This document shows, piece by piece, positions 1 through 6,244 of a stretch of 8,970 nucleotides of DNA. This DNA is from Deltaproteobacteria bacterium. GTDB lineage: Bacteria > UBA10199 > SPLOWO2-01-44-7. The DNA lies in the NCBI GenBank assembly GCA_030688705.1, contig JAUYJH010000048.1:1-8970 (forward strand), in the 5' to 3' direction. Below the pieces are notes generated by a model. It made no database searches. It was not told the origin of the DNA and worked only from the letters and a program-made list of their open reading frames with translations. Position 1 is the first letter of the stretch. Every line of letters begins with the position of its first letter. The position numbers and the translations under genes were made by a program.

Positions 1-377
1 TCAAATTGCTTCACGCGGGCGAGGTGGTTTTCTGCGTTCTTTACGATAACGCCACCAACGAGCCGCATCGTTTGGTTGCCGCATCGGTGGGGCTTGCCCT
101 TCCCAAAAACTCCGATCATCACGGCTATCTCTCCGAACACAAAAGTTTCGGCCAGACGGAACAGCAGGCGGGGGATTATACGGAAGACCTCGCCGCCGAA
201 ATGCTGGCCACAACGCTTGGCGTGCCGTTTGAAGCCGACAAATCATGGAACGACCGAAAAAATCTCTGGACCATCTCTGGAGAGATCGTCAAGACGATGA
301 ACATCACACAGTCGGCCATCGGCGACAAAAATGGATTGTGGACGACCGTGCTGGCCGGTGCTATTTTCGTCCCCTGA
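1..377 (+). CDS. Pyruvoyl-dependent arginine decarboxylase, C-terminal part (5' end outside window)
   Basis: This enzyme decarboxylates arginine to agmatine, the first step of one polyamine route, using a pyruvoyl group made by self-cleavage instead of PLP. The open frame enters from the left edge (first full codon at base 3) and ends at TGA 375-377, giving about 124 residues. Family signatures seen in order are GEVVFCVLYDNATNEPHR, GYLSEHKSFG, AGDYTEDLAAEMLATTLG, NITQSAIGDKNGLWTT and a hydrophobic AGAIFVP end. The family is usually about 150-190 residues, so only the N-terminal part is missing, including the Ser-Ser self-cleavage site, which cannot be checked here. The stop overlaps the next start by one base (TGATG), indicating translational coupling to the M16 genes. 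TTG at base 6 is not a real start. The family call is firm from conserved blocks; activity is inferred. Confidence 0.9.
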   Translation, partial: KLLHAGEVVFCVLYDNATNEPHRLVAASVGLALPKNSDHHGYLSEHKSFGQTEQQAGDYTEDLAAEMLATTLGVPFEADKSWNDRKNLWTISGEIVKTMNITQSAIGDKNGLWTTVLAGAIFVP

Positions 378-1879
378 TGAAAAAATCCGCAAAGTGTCTC
401 TTTTTTTTCCTGATTTTTTTTCTCGTCTCCGACCGGGGTGCTTTCGCCTTTAACCTAGCGGGGGAGGTTCGTTCCTTAACGCTCTCCAACGGCATGTTGT
501 GGCTTGTGGTGCATCGCCCCAGCGTCCCTGTTTTCTCGGGGCTCGTGATGGTGAAAGCCGGCGGTTTGGACGAAGCCATGGGCAAGACCGGTTTGGCCCA
601 CATGTTTGAGCACATGGCCTTCAAGGGCTCCAAAAGAATCGGCACCCGCAATTACGCAAAAGAAGCGCCTCTGCTCAAAAAAATAGCCGAACTGGGGCTG
701 GCCATGTCTGAAGAACAGCAGAAGGCAAATCCTGATGCCGAAAAAATCGCCGCGCTCAAACAGCAGATCCAACAGCTGACCCAAGAGGAATATCAATACA
801 TGGTCAAAAACGAGGTCTGGAAGATCCTCTCCGTCAAGGGGGCCGAGGATCTGAATGCCTTCACCACCAAAGACGTGACGGCCTACCACGCCAGCATGCC
901 GGTTCCCGTTTTTCCGGTCTGGGCCGATGTCACCTCTGAAATGGTTTTTTACCCCGTTTTACGCGAATTTTATCAGGAAAGGGATGTTGTTATGGAGGAG
1001 AGACGCCTCCGTTATGACAACAGCCCCTACGGATTTTTGTTTGAAAATCTGGTCCAGACGGCATTTCCAGACGGGCCTTATCATTCCTCGCCGATCGGTT
1101 TTCCAAAAGATCTGGTCGGCCTGACCATGCAAGATGCCGGGGCTTTTCACCGCCGCCATTATATCCCGCAGAATATGGTCGGTGTGCTGGTGGGGGACAT
1201 CACGGTCGAGCGGGCCAAAGAGGTCTTGGAAAAAACTTTTGGGAACGTCAAGAAAACGTCAAAATCTCTGGATTCCGGCTTTCGCCGGAATGACAAACGA
1301 GACTTTGCCTTCCAAGGGGAGGTTCGAAAAATCGTCAAATTCCCTTCCGAGCCGTATTTGGTCATCGCCTTTCATAAACCGGCCGCTCCCAGCCGCGCCG
1401 ATTATGTCTTTGATCTGATCGATGGCATCGCTTGCGAGGGGCGCACCGGCAGAATGACTCTCAAGCTGGTCAAGGAACTTAAAATGGCATCCAGTGTCAG
1501 CTGTTCCAACGGTTTTCCCGGCTCGCGCCTCGATAACCTTTTTGTCGTTTATGCCAGCCCCATCAAGGGCCACTCTCTTGAAAAACTGGAAAAAGCCATT
1601 TTGGGCGAACTCGATCTCTTGGCGCGCAAAGTGGCGATTTCAGATTTGAAACGGGTCAAAGACCAAATCGTCTATAATTTTTTCTGGGGCCTTGAAGACA
1701 ACATGGAACTGGCCGAACAGTTGGCGCAGGCGCAGACGGTGGTGGGGGACTGGCGTTACGTGGTGACATTCCAGAAAAAAATAGAGTCGATCGGGGCCGA
1801 AGAGGTGATGCAAACGGCGCAAAAATATTTTCAGCCGGATAACAGGGTGGTGTTGTATTTGGAAAGGGGAAACAGGTGA
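377..1879 (+). CDS. Exported M16 zinc peptidase, catalytic subunit (M16A)
   Basis: A 500-residue insulinase/processing-peptidase family protease, probably periplasmic. ATG at 377 is chosen because it begins a clear signal peptide (MKK, hydrophobic FFFLIFFLV, then a likely cleavage after AFA near residue 24) and overlaps the upstream stop; the frame stays open to 245, but that extension would bury the signal. The zinc motif HMFEH is at residues 75-79, and the third ligand is probably E208 in VVMEERR. The span from H79 to E208 is 128 residues against the family's usual 74-76, owing to a charged helical insert at about 95-150 (SEEQQKANPDAEKIAALKQQ). The C-terminal half lacks the Arg/Tyr substrate pair: the corresponding stretch reads LVKELKMASSVS. 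The next gene has that pair but no zinc site, so the two proteins probably form a heterodimer. Residues about 297-306 derive from an inserted palindromic repeat. The substrate is unknown. Confidence 0.92.
   Translation: MKKSAKCLFFFLIFFLVSDRGAFAFNLAGEVRSLTLSNGMLWLVVHRPSVPVFSGLVMVKAGGLDEAMGKTGLAHMFEHMAFKGSKRIGTRNYAKEAPLLKKIAELGLAMSEEQQKANPDAEKIAALKQQIQQLTQEEYQYMVKNEVWKILSVKGAEDLNAFTTKDVTAYHASMPVPVFPVWADVTSEMVFYPVLREFYQERDVVMEERRLRYDNSPYGFLFENLVQTAFPDGPYHSSPIGFPKDLVGLTMQDAGAFHRRHYIPQNMVGVLVGDITVERAKEVLEKTFGNVKKTSKSLDSGFRRNDKRDFAFQGEVRKIVKFPSEPYLVIAFHKPAAPSRADYVFDLIDGIACEGRTGRMTLKLVKELKMASSVSCSNGFPGSRLDNLFVVYASPIKGHSLEKLEKAILGELDLLARKVAISDLKRVKDQIVYNFFWGLEDNMELAEQLAQAQTVVGDWRYVVTFQKKIESIGAEEVMQTAQKYFQPDNRVVLYLERGNR
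1269..1297. repeat. Short palindromic repeat (GTCATTCCGG type) inside M16A
   Basis: Perfect 8-bp stem ATTCCGGC (1272-1279) with loop TTTC (1280-1283) and GCCGGAAT (1284-1291), preceded by CTGG and followed by GAC, the usual borders of this repeat type. It is read in frame as LDSGFRRND within the M16A gene, in the linker between the N- and C-terminal halves. Other copies lie in argS. Confidence 0.85.
1864..1878 (+). promoter_or_regulatory. Ribosome binding site and GTG start of M16B
   Basis: AAGGGG at 1864-1869 lies six bases before GTG 1876-1878, which overlaps the M16A stop (GTGA). This supports GTG 1876, rather than the in-frame ATG at 1975, as the translated start: the ATG has no Shine-Dalgarno-like sequence before it. 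Confidence 0.6.
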
Positions 1880-3264
1880 AAAGCAAATTGTCATTGCGAG
1901 CGTCAGCGAAGCAATCTCTCGGAGAAACAGGGAGATTGCTTCGTCGTCTTTCGACAAGCTCAAGACTCCTCGCAATGACAATCTTGTTTCTATTTCCACT
2001 TTCTCTTCTTGCCTCTCCATGGACGCCGCCAAAGGTCTCTGTCTATGAACTTCCCAACGGTTTTCAATTGTACCTTCTGCAAAACAGCGAACTCCCCATT
2101 TTGCAGGCCAAACTCTTCGTGCAGACGGGCTCTGCCTATGAAAAAGAAAAAACGGAAGGTCTTGCCGATGTGGTGGCCGATCTTCTGGCTATGGGGGGAA
2201 CGGCAGACAAGACACCGGCCGAACTGGATCAGTGGCTTGACGCAAAGGCAATCCACTTGAGCGGCGATGCCGGCCGCGAACTGACCCAGATCACCGTTTC
2301 TTCTTTGGCCAAAGAGTGGGAATCGCTTTTTTCCATTTTGCATGAGGTGGTAACCGCCCCCCGATGGGATAAAGACCGTTTTGATCTGATCATCGGGCGG
2401 ACCAAAGAAGGCTTGCGCCGGGAAAAAGATCATCCCCAGATTTTGGCGGGGCGCGCTTTGAGAAAAATGGTTTACGGAGAAAAGAATCCGTGGGGGCGCC
2501 AGCCCACGGTGAAAAGCATCGGGCGCATCCGTCCCGCCGATATAAACGGTTTTTACAAGAAATATTATCATCCGAACAGAATGCTCTTGGCCGTGGCCGG
2601 CGATTTTTCAAAACCAAAGGTGAAAAAATGGGTTGAAGGGCATTTCGGCCTTCTTGTCCCCCAAGACACGGCGGCTCCGGATTGGAAAAAAATTCCACTC
2701 GACGCAAAACGAGAGACGAAAAGAATCAAAAAAAAGGTGACGCAGGCTTTTATCGAGGCGGGCCATATCGGTCTTGAAAGAGGCTCGCCTGATGAATATG
2801 CTTTTTCGCTTTTGCAATATATTCTGGGCGGAGACCCCTTTATCAGCAGGCTGGGGGTTGATATTCGTTCGCAATCGGGGCTGGCGTACAGTGTTTACAG
2901 CAATTGGGAGACCAATCCGGCGGGGGGGATGTTTTCCATTCATGTGCAAACCCGTTCCGACGCTGAAAAAGCGGTTTTGGAAAAAATTGATTTCCATCTT
3001 AAAAGAATGGCCGTGGAAGCCGATGTGACCGGAGAAGAACTCAAAATTGCCAAAGAAGCCCTGTTGAACAAATATATTTTTCTTTTCGATTCCCCCTTCA
3101 AGGTGGTTTTCCAGAAGGCGACATTTGATCTGCTGGGGTACCCAAAAGATTATCTGAAAAAATATCCGGAAAATATCCGCAAGGTGACGCTGGCAGAGGT
3201 GCAGGCAGCGGCAAAACGCTATCTGCATCCGGATAATTTGAAAATTGTGGTTGTCAGCCCCTGA
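1876..3264 (+). CDS. Exported M16 family protein, non-catalytic partner subunit (M16B)
   Basis: A 462-residue M16 homologue whose zinc motif is lost: the HxxEH position reads DVVAD (residues 98-102, in TEGLADVVADLLAMGG). It keeps the C-terminal substrate-binding signature R331...Y338 in IRSQSGLAYSVYS. In two-gene M16 systems one chain carries the zinc site and the other the Arg/Tyr pair, so this is probably the obligate partner of M16A. The start is GTG 1876, overlapping the upstream stop, with a good ribosome site. A hydrophobic segment (TILFLFPLSLLA, residues 35-46) followed by SPW looks like a signal-peptide core with cleavage near residue 47. Residues about 5-35 before it are encoded by an inserted repeat, giving an unusually long Arg-rich n-region. 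An in-frame ATG at 1975, at the repeat's right end, is an alternative start that would give a short signal lacking basic residues. Confidence 0.9.
   Translation: MKSKLSLRASAKQSLGETGRLLRRLSTSSRLLAMTILFLFPLSLLASPWTPPKVSVYELPNGFQLYLLQNSELPILQAKLFVQTGSAYEKEKTEGLADVVADLLAMGGTADKTPAELDQWLDAKAIHLSGDAGRELTQITVSSLAKEWESLFSILHEVVTAPRWDKDRFDLIIGRTKEGLRREKDHPQILAGRALRKMVYGEKNPWGRQPTVKSIGRIRPADINGFYKKYYHPNRMLLAVAGDFSKPKVKKWVEGHFGLLVPQDTAAPDWKKIPLDAKRETKRIKKKVTQAFIEAGHIGLERGSPDEYAFSLLQYILGGDPFISRLGVDIRSQSGLAYSVYSNWETNPAGGMFSIHVQTRSDAEKAVLEKIDFHLKRMAVEADVTGEELKIAKEALLNKYIFLFDSPFKVVFQKATFDLLGYPKDYLKKYPENIRKVTLAEVQAAAKRYLHPDNLKIVVVSP
1887..1982. repeat. GTCATTGCGAG-type repeat spanning the M16B signal-peptide coding region
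   Basis: A 96-bp element with perfect 14-bp inverted ends: ATTGTCATTGCGAG at 1887-1900 and its reverse complement at 1969-1982. Inner arms also pair (GAAGCAATCTC against GAGATTGCTTC). It contains a TTCGACAAGCTCA module at 1950-1962. Its length is exactly 32 codons and it has no stop in the M16B frame. A related copy lies after lepB. Confidence 0.85.
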
Positions 3265-3299
3265 TGGACCCGGGACCGTGGACCATGGACTATGGACCC
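3265..3299. repeat. Five-unit 7-bp tandem array before argS
   Basis: Five contiguous heptamers fill the gap between M16B and argS: TGGACCC, GGGACCG, TGGACCA, TGGACTA, TGGACCC. The array begins directly after the M16B stop (3262-3264) and ends one base before ATG 3301. It contains in-frame ATG 3292, so it makes the argS start ambiguous. There is no Shine-Dalgarno-like purine tract in the array. Confidence 0.8.
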
Positions 3300-5016
3300 A
3301 ATGCAGAAAATTAAAGAAAAAATTGAATCCTTAATCGAAAGAGCCTTAGAGCAGATAAACATTCCGGCACCGGAAATCGTTTTTAGTGTGCCGAAACAGA
3401 CGGTTCATGGCGATCTTTCCACCAACATCGCGATGATTTTGGCCAAAGAGGCAAAAAAACCGCCGCGTGTTTTGGCGGAAGATCTGTTGCGCCAGATGAT
3501 GCCCCTCCCGGACTGGATCGAAAAAGCAGAAATTGCCGGTCCCGGTTTCATCAATTTTTTTCTTAAACCTCACGCCTATTTCAATTCTCTCGCCATGATC
3601 ATGAAAGAGGGGAAAAAATTCGGGTCTACAAAAAAAGGAAAGGGCGAAAAAATCATTCTTGAATTTGTAAGCGCCAACCCGACCGGCCCCTTGAATGTGG
3701 TGAGCGCCCGCGCCGCGGCGGTGGGGGACACGCTGGCCAATCTTTTGAAGGCCGCCGGTTTCAAAGCCCATAAAGAATTTTATGTGAATGATGTCGGCAA
3801 CCAGATTGAGCTTTTTGCAGAGTCCCTGCGGGCCCGATATTTGCAGGCGCTTGGCAAAGAAGCGGCAATCCCTGAAGAGGGTTATCAGGGGGAGTATTTG
3901 AAAAGGTTGGGGGAGAAATTGGCCCGATCGTCATTCCGGCGCACGCCGGAATCCAGTCATTTCAAAAAAGTCGGCCTCAAAAAAATGCTCGACGGACAAA
4001 AAAAGAGTCTCAAACGTTTCGGCGTTGTTTTTGACAAATGGTATCTGCAATCAGACCTCATTAAAAAGAAAAAACTGCAAAAATCCCTGGCCCGCCTGAA
4101 AAAGAGGGGGTTTTTGTATGAAAAAGAAGGGGCCGTTTTCTTCAGATCGACCGCATTTGGGGATGACAAAGACCGTGTGGTCCAAAAACAGGATGGGGAA
4201 TATTCTTATTTTGCATCCGATATCGCCTATCACGAAGATAAATTTAAAAGAGGCGTCCGGGTGATCGATCTTTTCGGCCCCGACCATCACGGCTATGTGG
4301 CCCGCACGCGCGCGTCGGTTGCGGCTTTGGGGTTTGACCCGGAAAAGTTGACGATTCTGATTATCCAGCAGGTCAATCTTTTGGAAAATGAGGTGGTGGT
4401 AAAAATGTCCAAGCGGGCCGGAAAATTAATTACTATGGATGACCTGCTCGATGAAATTTCACCCGATGTCGCCCGGTTTTTCTTTTTACAGAGGGCCTCC
4501 AGCACGCCGCTCGATTTCGACTTGGCCCTGGCCAAAAAAGAGACGCCGGAAAACCCGGTCTATTATATCCAGTATGCCCATGCCCGGATCGCCAGTATTT
4601 TTAGAAAAGCGAAAACCGTCATTCCGGCGAAAGCCGGAATCCAGTCACTACTGGATCCCGACTTTCGTCGGGATGACGAAAAAGTCGATTTGTCTCTTCT
4701 TACTCTCCCCCAAGAAAAAGAACTGGCCAAAAAACTGCTTCAATTTCCGGAAGTAATCGCAGAGGCGGCAAAAGATCTGGCGGCGCATCATCTGCCGTTT
4801 TACGCGCTGGAGCTGGCCAAAGAATTTCAAGCCTATTATTCGCATGCCAAACAAGATGCCAGATACAAGGTAGTTGATGCCGAAAATCGTCCCAAAACCT
4901 TGGCCAAACTCTATTTGTTGAAAAATATCCAGATTGTGTTACAAAATGCCCTTAAATTAATGGGGATTAGCGCCCCCGAAAGAATGGAATCCAAAGATGT
5001 TGCCAGCCCAATATAA
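3292..5016 (+). CDS. argS: Arginyl-tRNA synthetase (class I, variant HIGH motif)
   Basis: Charges tRNA-Arg with arginine in the cytoplasm. It has 574 residues, near the family norm. An N-terminal Add-1-like domain covers about 1-95, with VHGDLSTNIAMILAK at 38-52. The catalytic domain begins at EFVSANPTGPL. The position of the family's HVGH reads NVVS (135-138), so both histidines of the HIGH signature are absent, while KMSKR (371-375) is intact. LFGPDHHGYVAR at 328-339 is typical. The anticodon-binding DALR domain starts near YYIQYAHARIASI (424-436) and the classic SAPERM end is at 560-565. Two palindromic-repeat insertions encode residues about 213-222 and 443-462. ATG 3301, directly after the heptamer array, is an equally good start (571 residues). 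The 3' end overlaps the SPOR gene by 20 bases. Identity is firm. Function is expected, since no other argS is visible here, but the HIGH change is notable. Confidence 0.95.
   Translation: MDPMQKIKEKIESLIERALEQINIPAPEIVFSVPKQTVHGDLSTNIAMILAKEAKKPPRVLAEDLLRQMMPLPDWIEKAEIAGPGFINFFLKPHAYFNSLAMIMKEGKKFGSTKKGKGEKIILEFVSANPTGPLNVVSARAAAVGDTLANLLKAAGFKAHKEFYVNDVGNQIELFAESLRARYLQALGKEAAIPEEGYQGEYLKRLGEKLARSSFRRTPESSHFKKVGLKKMLDGQKKSLKRFGVVFDKWYLQSDLIKKKKLQKSLARLKKRGFLYEKEGAVFFRSTAFGDDKDRVVQKQDGEYSYFASDIAYHEDKFKRGVRVIDLFGPDHHGYVARTRASVAALGFDPEKLTILIIQQVNLLENEVVVKMSKRAGKLITMDDLLDEISPDVARFFFLQRASSTPLDFDLALAKKETPENPVYYIQYAHARIASIFRKAKTVIPAKAGIQSLLDPDFRRDDEKVDLSLLTLPQEKELAKKLLQFPEVIAEAAKDLAAHHLPFYALELAKEFQAYYSHAKQDARYKVVDAENRPKTLAKLYLLKNIQIVLQNALKLMGISAPERMESKDVASPI
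3930..3956. repeat. Short palindromic repeat inside argS, copy 1
   Basis: ATTCCGGC (3933-3940), loop GCAC, GCCGGAAT (3945-3952), bordered by GTC and CCAG. It is 27 bp (nine codons) and is read in frame as part of SSFRRTPESSH. It falls between the catalytic-domain segments, about 80 residues after the HIGH position. Confidence 0.85.
4618..4677. repeat. Double palindromic repeat inside argS, copy 2
   Basis: Two inverted copies sit back to back. The first is GTC plus ATTCCGGC (4621-4628), GAAA, GCCGGAAT (4633-4640), CCAG. After TCACTA comes CTGG plus ATCCCGAC (4655-4662), TTTC, GTCGGGAT (4667-4674), GAC. The total is 60 bp, exactly 20 codons, read as VIPAKAGIQSLLDPDFRRDD in the anticodon-binding domain. 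VIPAKAGIQ is the familiar translation of this repeat type. Confidence 0.88.
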
Positions 5017-5728
5017 CAAAAAACCGTCGAATTATTTCTGCCGCTTTACCTTCGGCCAATTTTTTACGTTGCTCGTGCTGGAAATTTTCACCCTCTTTTT
5101 TATTTTTTATCTTGGCGCCCGCTATGGCGGCGAACTACTGGGGGTTCGGTCACCGGCCACGGTTGCCAAAGAGGAAAAAAGCGGGCTTCCAGAGCTGACG
5201 CTGACCGACCCGAACGCCGTTGCGACTACGCAAGACCCTGAAATGAAAACGCTGGCCAAAGATATTTTGCGCGCCGCGCCGACACCCGATTTAAAGGCCC
5301 GTGTAGAGGCAATGCTCAAAGAGGGGCAAGCCAAAGAGCCGCCGGCAGGGCCGGGAGCCTTAAGAACAGCCCCCAGACCGGAATCTCCCATTGCCGCCAT
5401 TCCCAGACCCGAAGCGCCGGCTCCCGCTCCGCCGCCGCCGTTGGAATCGCCGTCCAAACCGAAACCGGTTATTCAAACGGCAACAACCGATGCCCGTTAC
5501 TCCGTACAGGTCGGTTCCTATCCCAACCCGGACGAAGCCCACACGCTGGTCGCCTATTGGAAACAGAAAGGTTACAATGCCTATCTCGTTTCGGCTGATA
5601 TTCCAAACAAAGGCCGCTGGTATCGGGTTCGCCTAGGCGGCTTTGACAACAAAGACGATGCCGAAGCCTATCTCCACGATCTGCAATTCAAAGAAAATGT
5701 CGAAGCGTTTGTGAGTGTGAATGAATAG
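4997..5728 (+). CDS. Membrane-anchored SPOR-domain protein
   Basis: A 243-residue protein with a short cytoplasmic N-terminus, one membrane segment at about 21-40 (FFTLLVLEIFTLFFIFYLGA), a long low-complexity periplasmic linker rich in Pro and Ala (about 115-160, including PAPAPPPP), and a C-terminal SPOR domain at about 166-241 (YSVQVGSYPNPDEAHTLVAYW ... WYRVRLGGFDNKDDAEAYL). SPOR domains bind denuded glycan strands at division septa, as in FtsN and DedD, so a role in cell division or envelope remodelling is likely. The architecture resembles DedD/FtsN, but sequence alone does not assign either name. ATG 4997 overlaps the end of argS by 20 bases. Only a weak purine stretch precedes it, so translation may depend on coupling. 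SPOR genes next to argS are familiar in deltaproteobacteria (from memory). Confidence 0.88.
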   Translation: MLPAQYNKKPSNYFCRFTFGQFFTLLVLEIFTLFFIFYLGARYGGELLGVRSPATVAKEEKSGLPELTLTDPNAVATTQDPEMKTLAKDILRAAPTPDLKARVEAMLKEGQAKEPPAGPGALRTAPRPESPIAAIPRPEAPAPAPPPPLESPSKPKPVIQTATTDARYSVQVGSYPNPDEAHTLVAYWKQKGYNAYLVSADIPNKGRWYRVRLGGFDNKDDAEAYLHDLQFKENVEAFVSVNE

Positions 5729-5732
5729 TTGA

Positions 5733-5901
5733 AGGGCACCTCTAAAAACTCATGAAAATTGCAATTTGTCATTCTGAGCACATTCACTCCGTGCAGTGTA
5801 AACTCCGCGAAGAATCCCGATTTTTGGCGTGTTTCCACGGGATCCTTCCCCTTCGGCAAGCTCAGGGTCAGGATGACAATCGGGGTTTTGAGAGGTGCCC
5901 T
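5733..5901. repeat. MITE-like repeat with inverted ends between convergent genes
   Basis: Outer arms AGGGCACCTCTAAAA (5733-5747) and TTTTGAGAGGTGCCCT (5886-5901) are near-perfect inverted repeats. Inside are GTCATTCTGAGC and, in reverse, GGATGACAAT, plus CGCGAAGAATCCCG against CGGGATCCTTC, so much of the 169 bp folds back on itself. It carries a TTCGGCAAGCTCA module (5852-5864). It fills nearly all of the 177-bp gap between the SPOR stop (5728) and the cytochrome stop (5906) and might serve both genes as a transcription end. No separate terminator with a T-tract is visible. Confidence 0.8.
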
Positions 5902-5905
5902 GAAA

Positions 5906-6193
5906 CTATTTCTTCATCCCCATCGAATATTCGACGACGGCGTTGAGCTCCTCATCGGTACCCTTGAAAGAGGGCATGGTCGATTTGGGGTTCATCGATT
6001 TGGGGTCTTTTGTATATTTGGTAAAGTCGGCGTGACTTAATTTGGATGCCAATAGATCACCCGCCTTCTTACCCGCGCCGTGGCACATGGCGCATTTTTT
6101 GGCGTAGATTTCCTTGCCATCGGCGGCTTTGGCCGCGTGTACAGCACCGGCCACCAAACCGGCAACTGCCAGAGTAACGAGAATAGGTTTCAT
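5906..6193 (-). CDS. Small exported monohaem cytochrome c
   Basis: A 95-residue c-type cytochrome. The signal peptide covers about 1-23 (MKPILVTLAVAGLVAGAVHA, then AKA). The mature protein starts with the usual ADGKEIYAKKCAMCHGA: Cys34 and Cys37 bind haem and His38 is one axial ligand. Met73 in MPSF is the probable second ligand, and the C-terminal helix ELNAVVEYSMGMKK is typical of class I. It would carry electrons in the periplasm; the partners cannot be told from the window. ATG at 6193-6191 is chosen because it starts the signal peptide and is preceded by GGAGGT. The frame extends upstream to 6232, but that would add 13 residues before the signal. It converges on the SPOR gene and diverges from lepA, so it is transcribed alone, probably under an FNR-type regulator. 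Confidence 0.93.
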   Translation of the reverse strand: MKPILVTLAVAGLVAGAVHAAKAADGKEIYAKKCAMCHGAGKKAGDLLASKLSHADFTKYTKDPKSMNPKSTMPSFKGTDEELNAVVEYSMGMKK

Positions 6194-6196
6194 AGT

Positions 6197-6202
6197 ACCT
6201 CC
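6197..6202 (-). promoter_or_regulatory. Ribosome binding site of the cytochrome gene
   Basis: Read on the - strand, GGAGGT is followed by ACT and the ATG at 6193. Spacing is short, but the match to the Shine-Dalgarno sequence is strong. It decides the start against the upstream in-frame ATG at 6232. Confidence 0.75.
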
Positions 6203-6215
6203 ATTTCGGGATGTT

Positions 6216-6243
6216 CTTATAAAGAATTGCAAAAAGATGTAAA
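6216..6243 (-). promoter_or_regulatory. Predicted sigma-70-type promoter of the cytochrome gene
   Basis: On the - strand, a -35 TTTACA (6243-6238), a 16-bp spacer and a -10 TATAAG (6221-6216) give an expected transcription start near 6209-6210, about 16 bases before the ATG. This is read by eye with no experimental support. Confidence 0.5.
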
Positions 6244-6244
6244 G

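Noticed and set aside
245..376. Longer N-terminus for M16A from ATG 245
   Set aside because: It overlaps the arginine decarboxylase in another frame and would add 44 residues before a clear signal peptide that starts at 377.
2608..3228. 206-codon - strand frame opposite M16B
   Set aside because: Antisense shadow; the + strand frame has clear M16 motifs throughout.
4618..4677. Possible CRISPR-like array from palindromic units
   Set aside because: There are only two inverted units, no regular spacers and no cas genes; they lie inside argS.
5752..6040. Small + strand open frames (64 and 93 codons) after the SPOR gene
   Set aside because: They are made of the repeat element and the antisense of the cytochrome gene, with no recognisable protein features.
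6194..6232. Cytochrome start at 6232
   Set aside because: It would put 13 residues before the signal peptide and span the predicted -10 box; ATG 6193 has a GGAGGT site.
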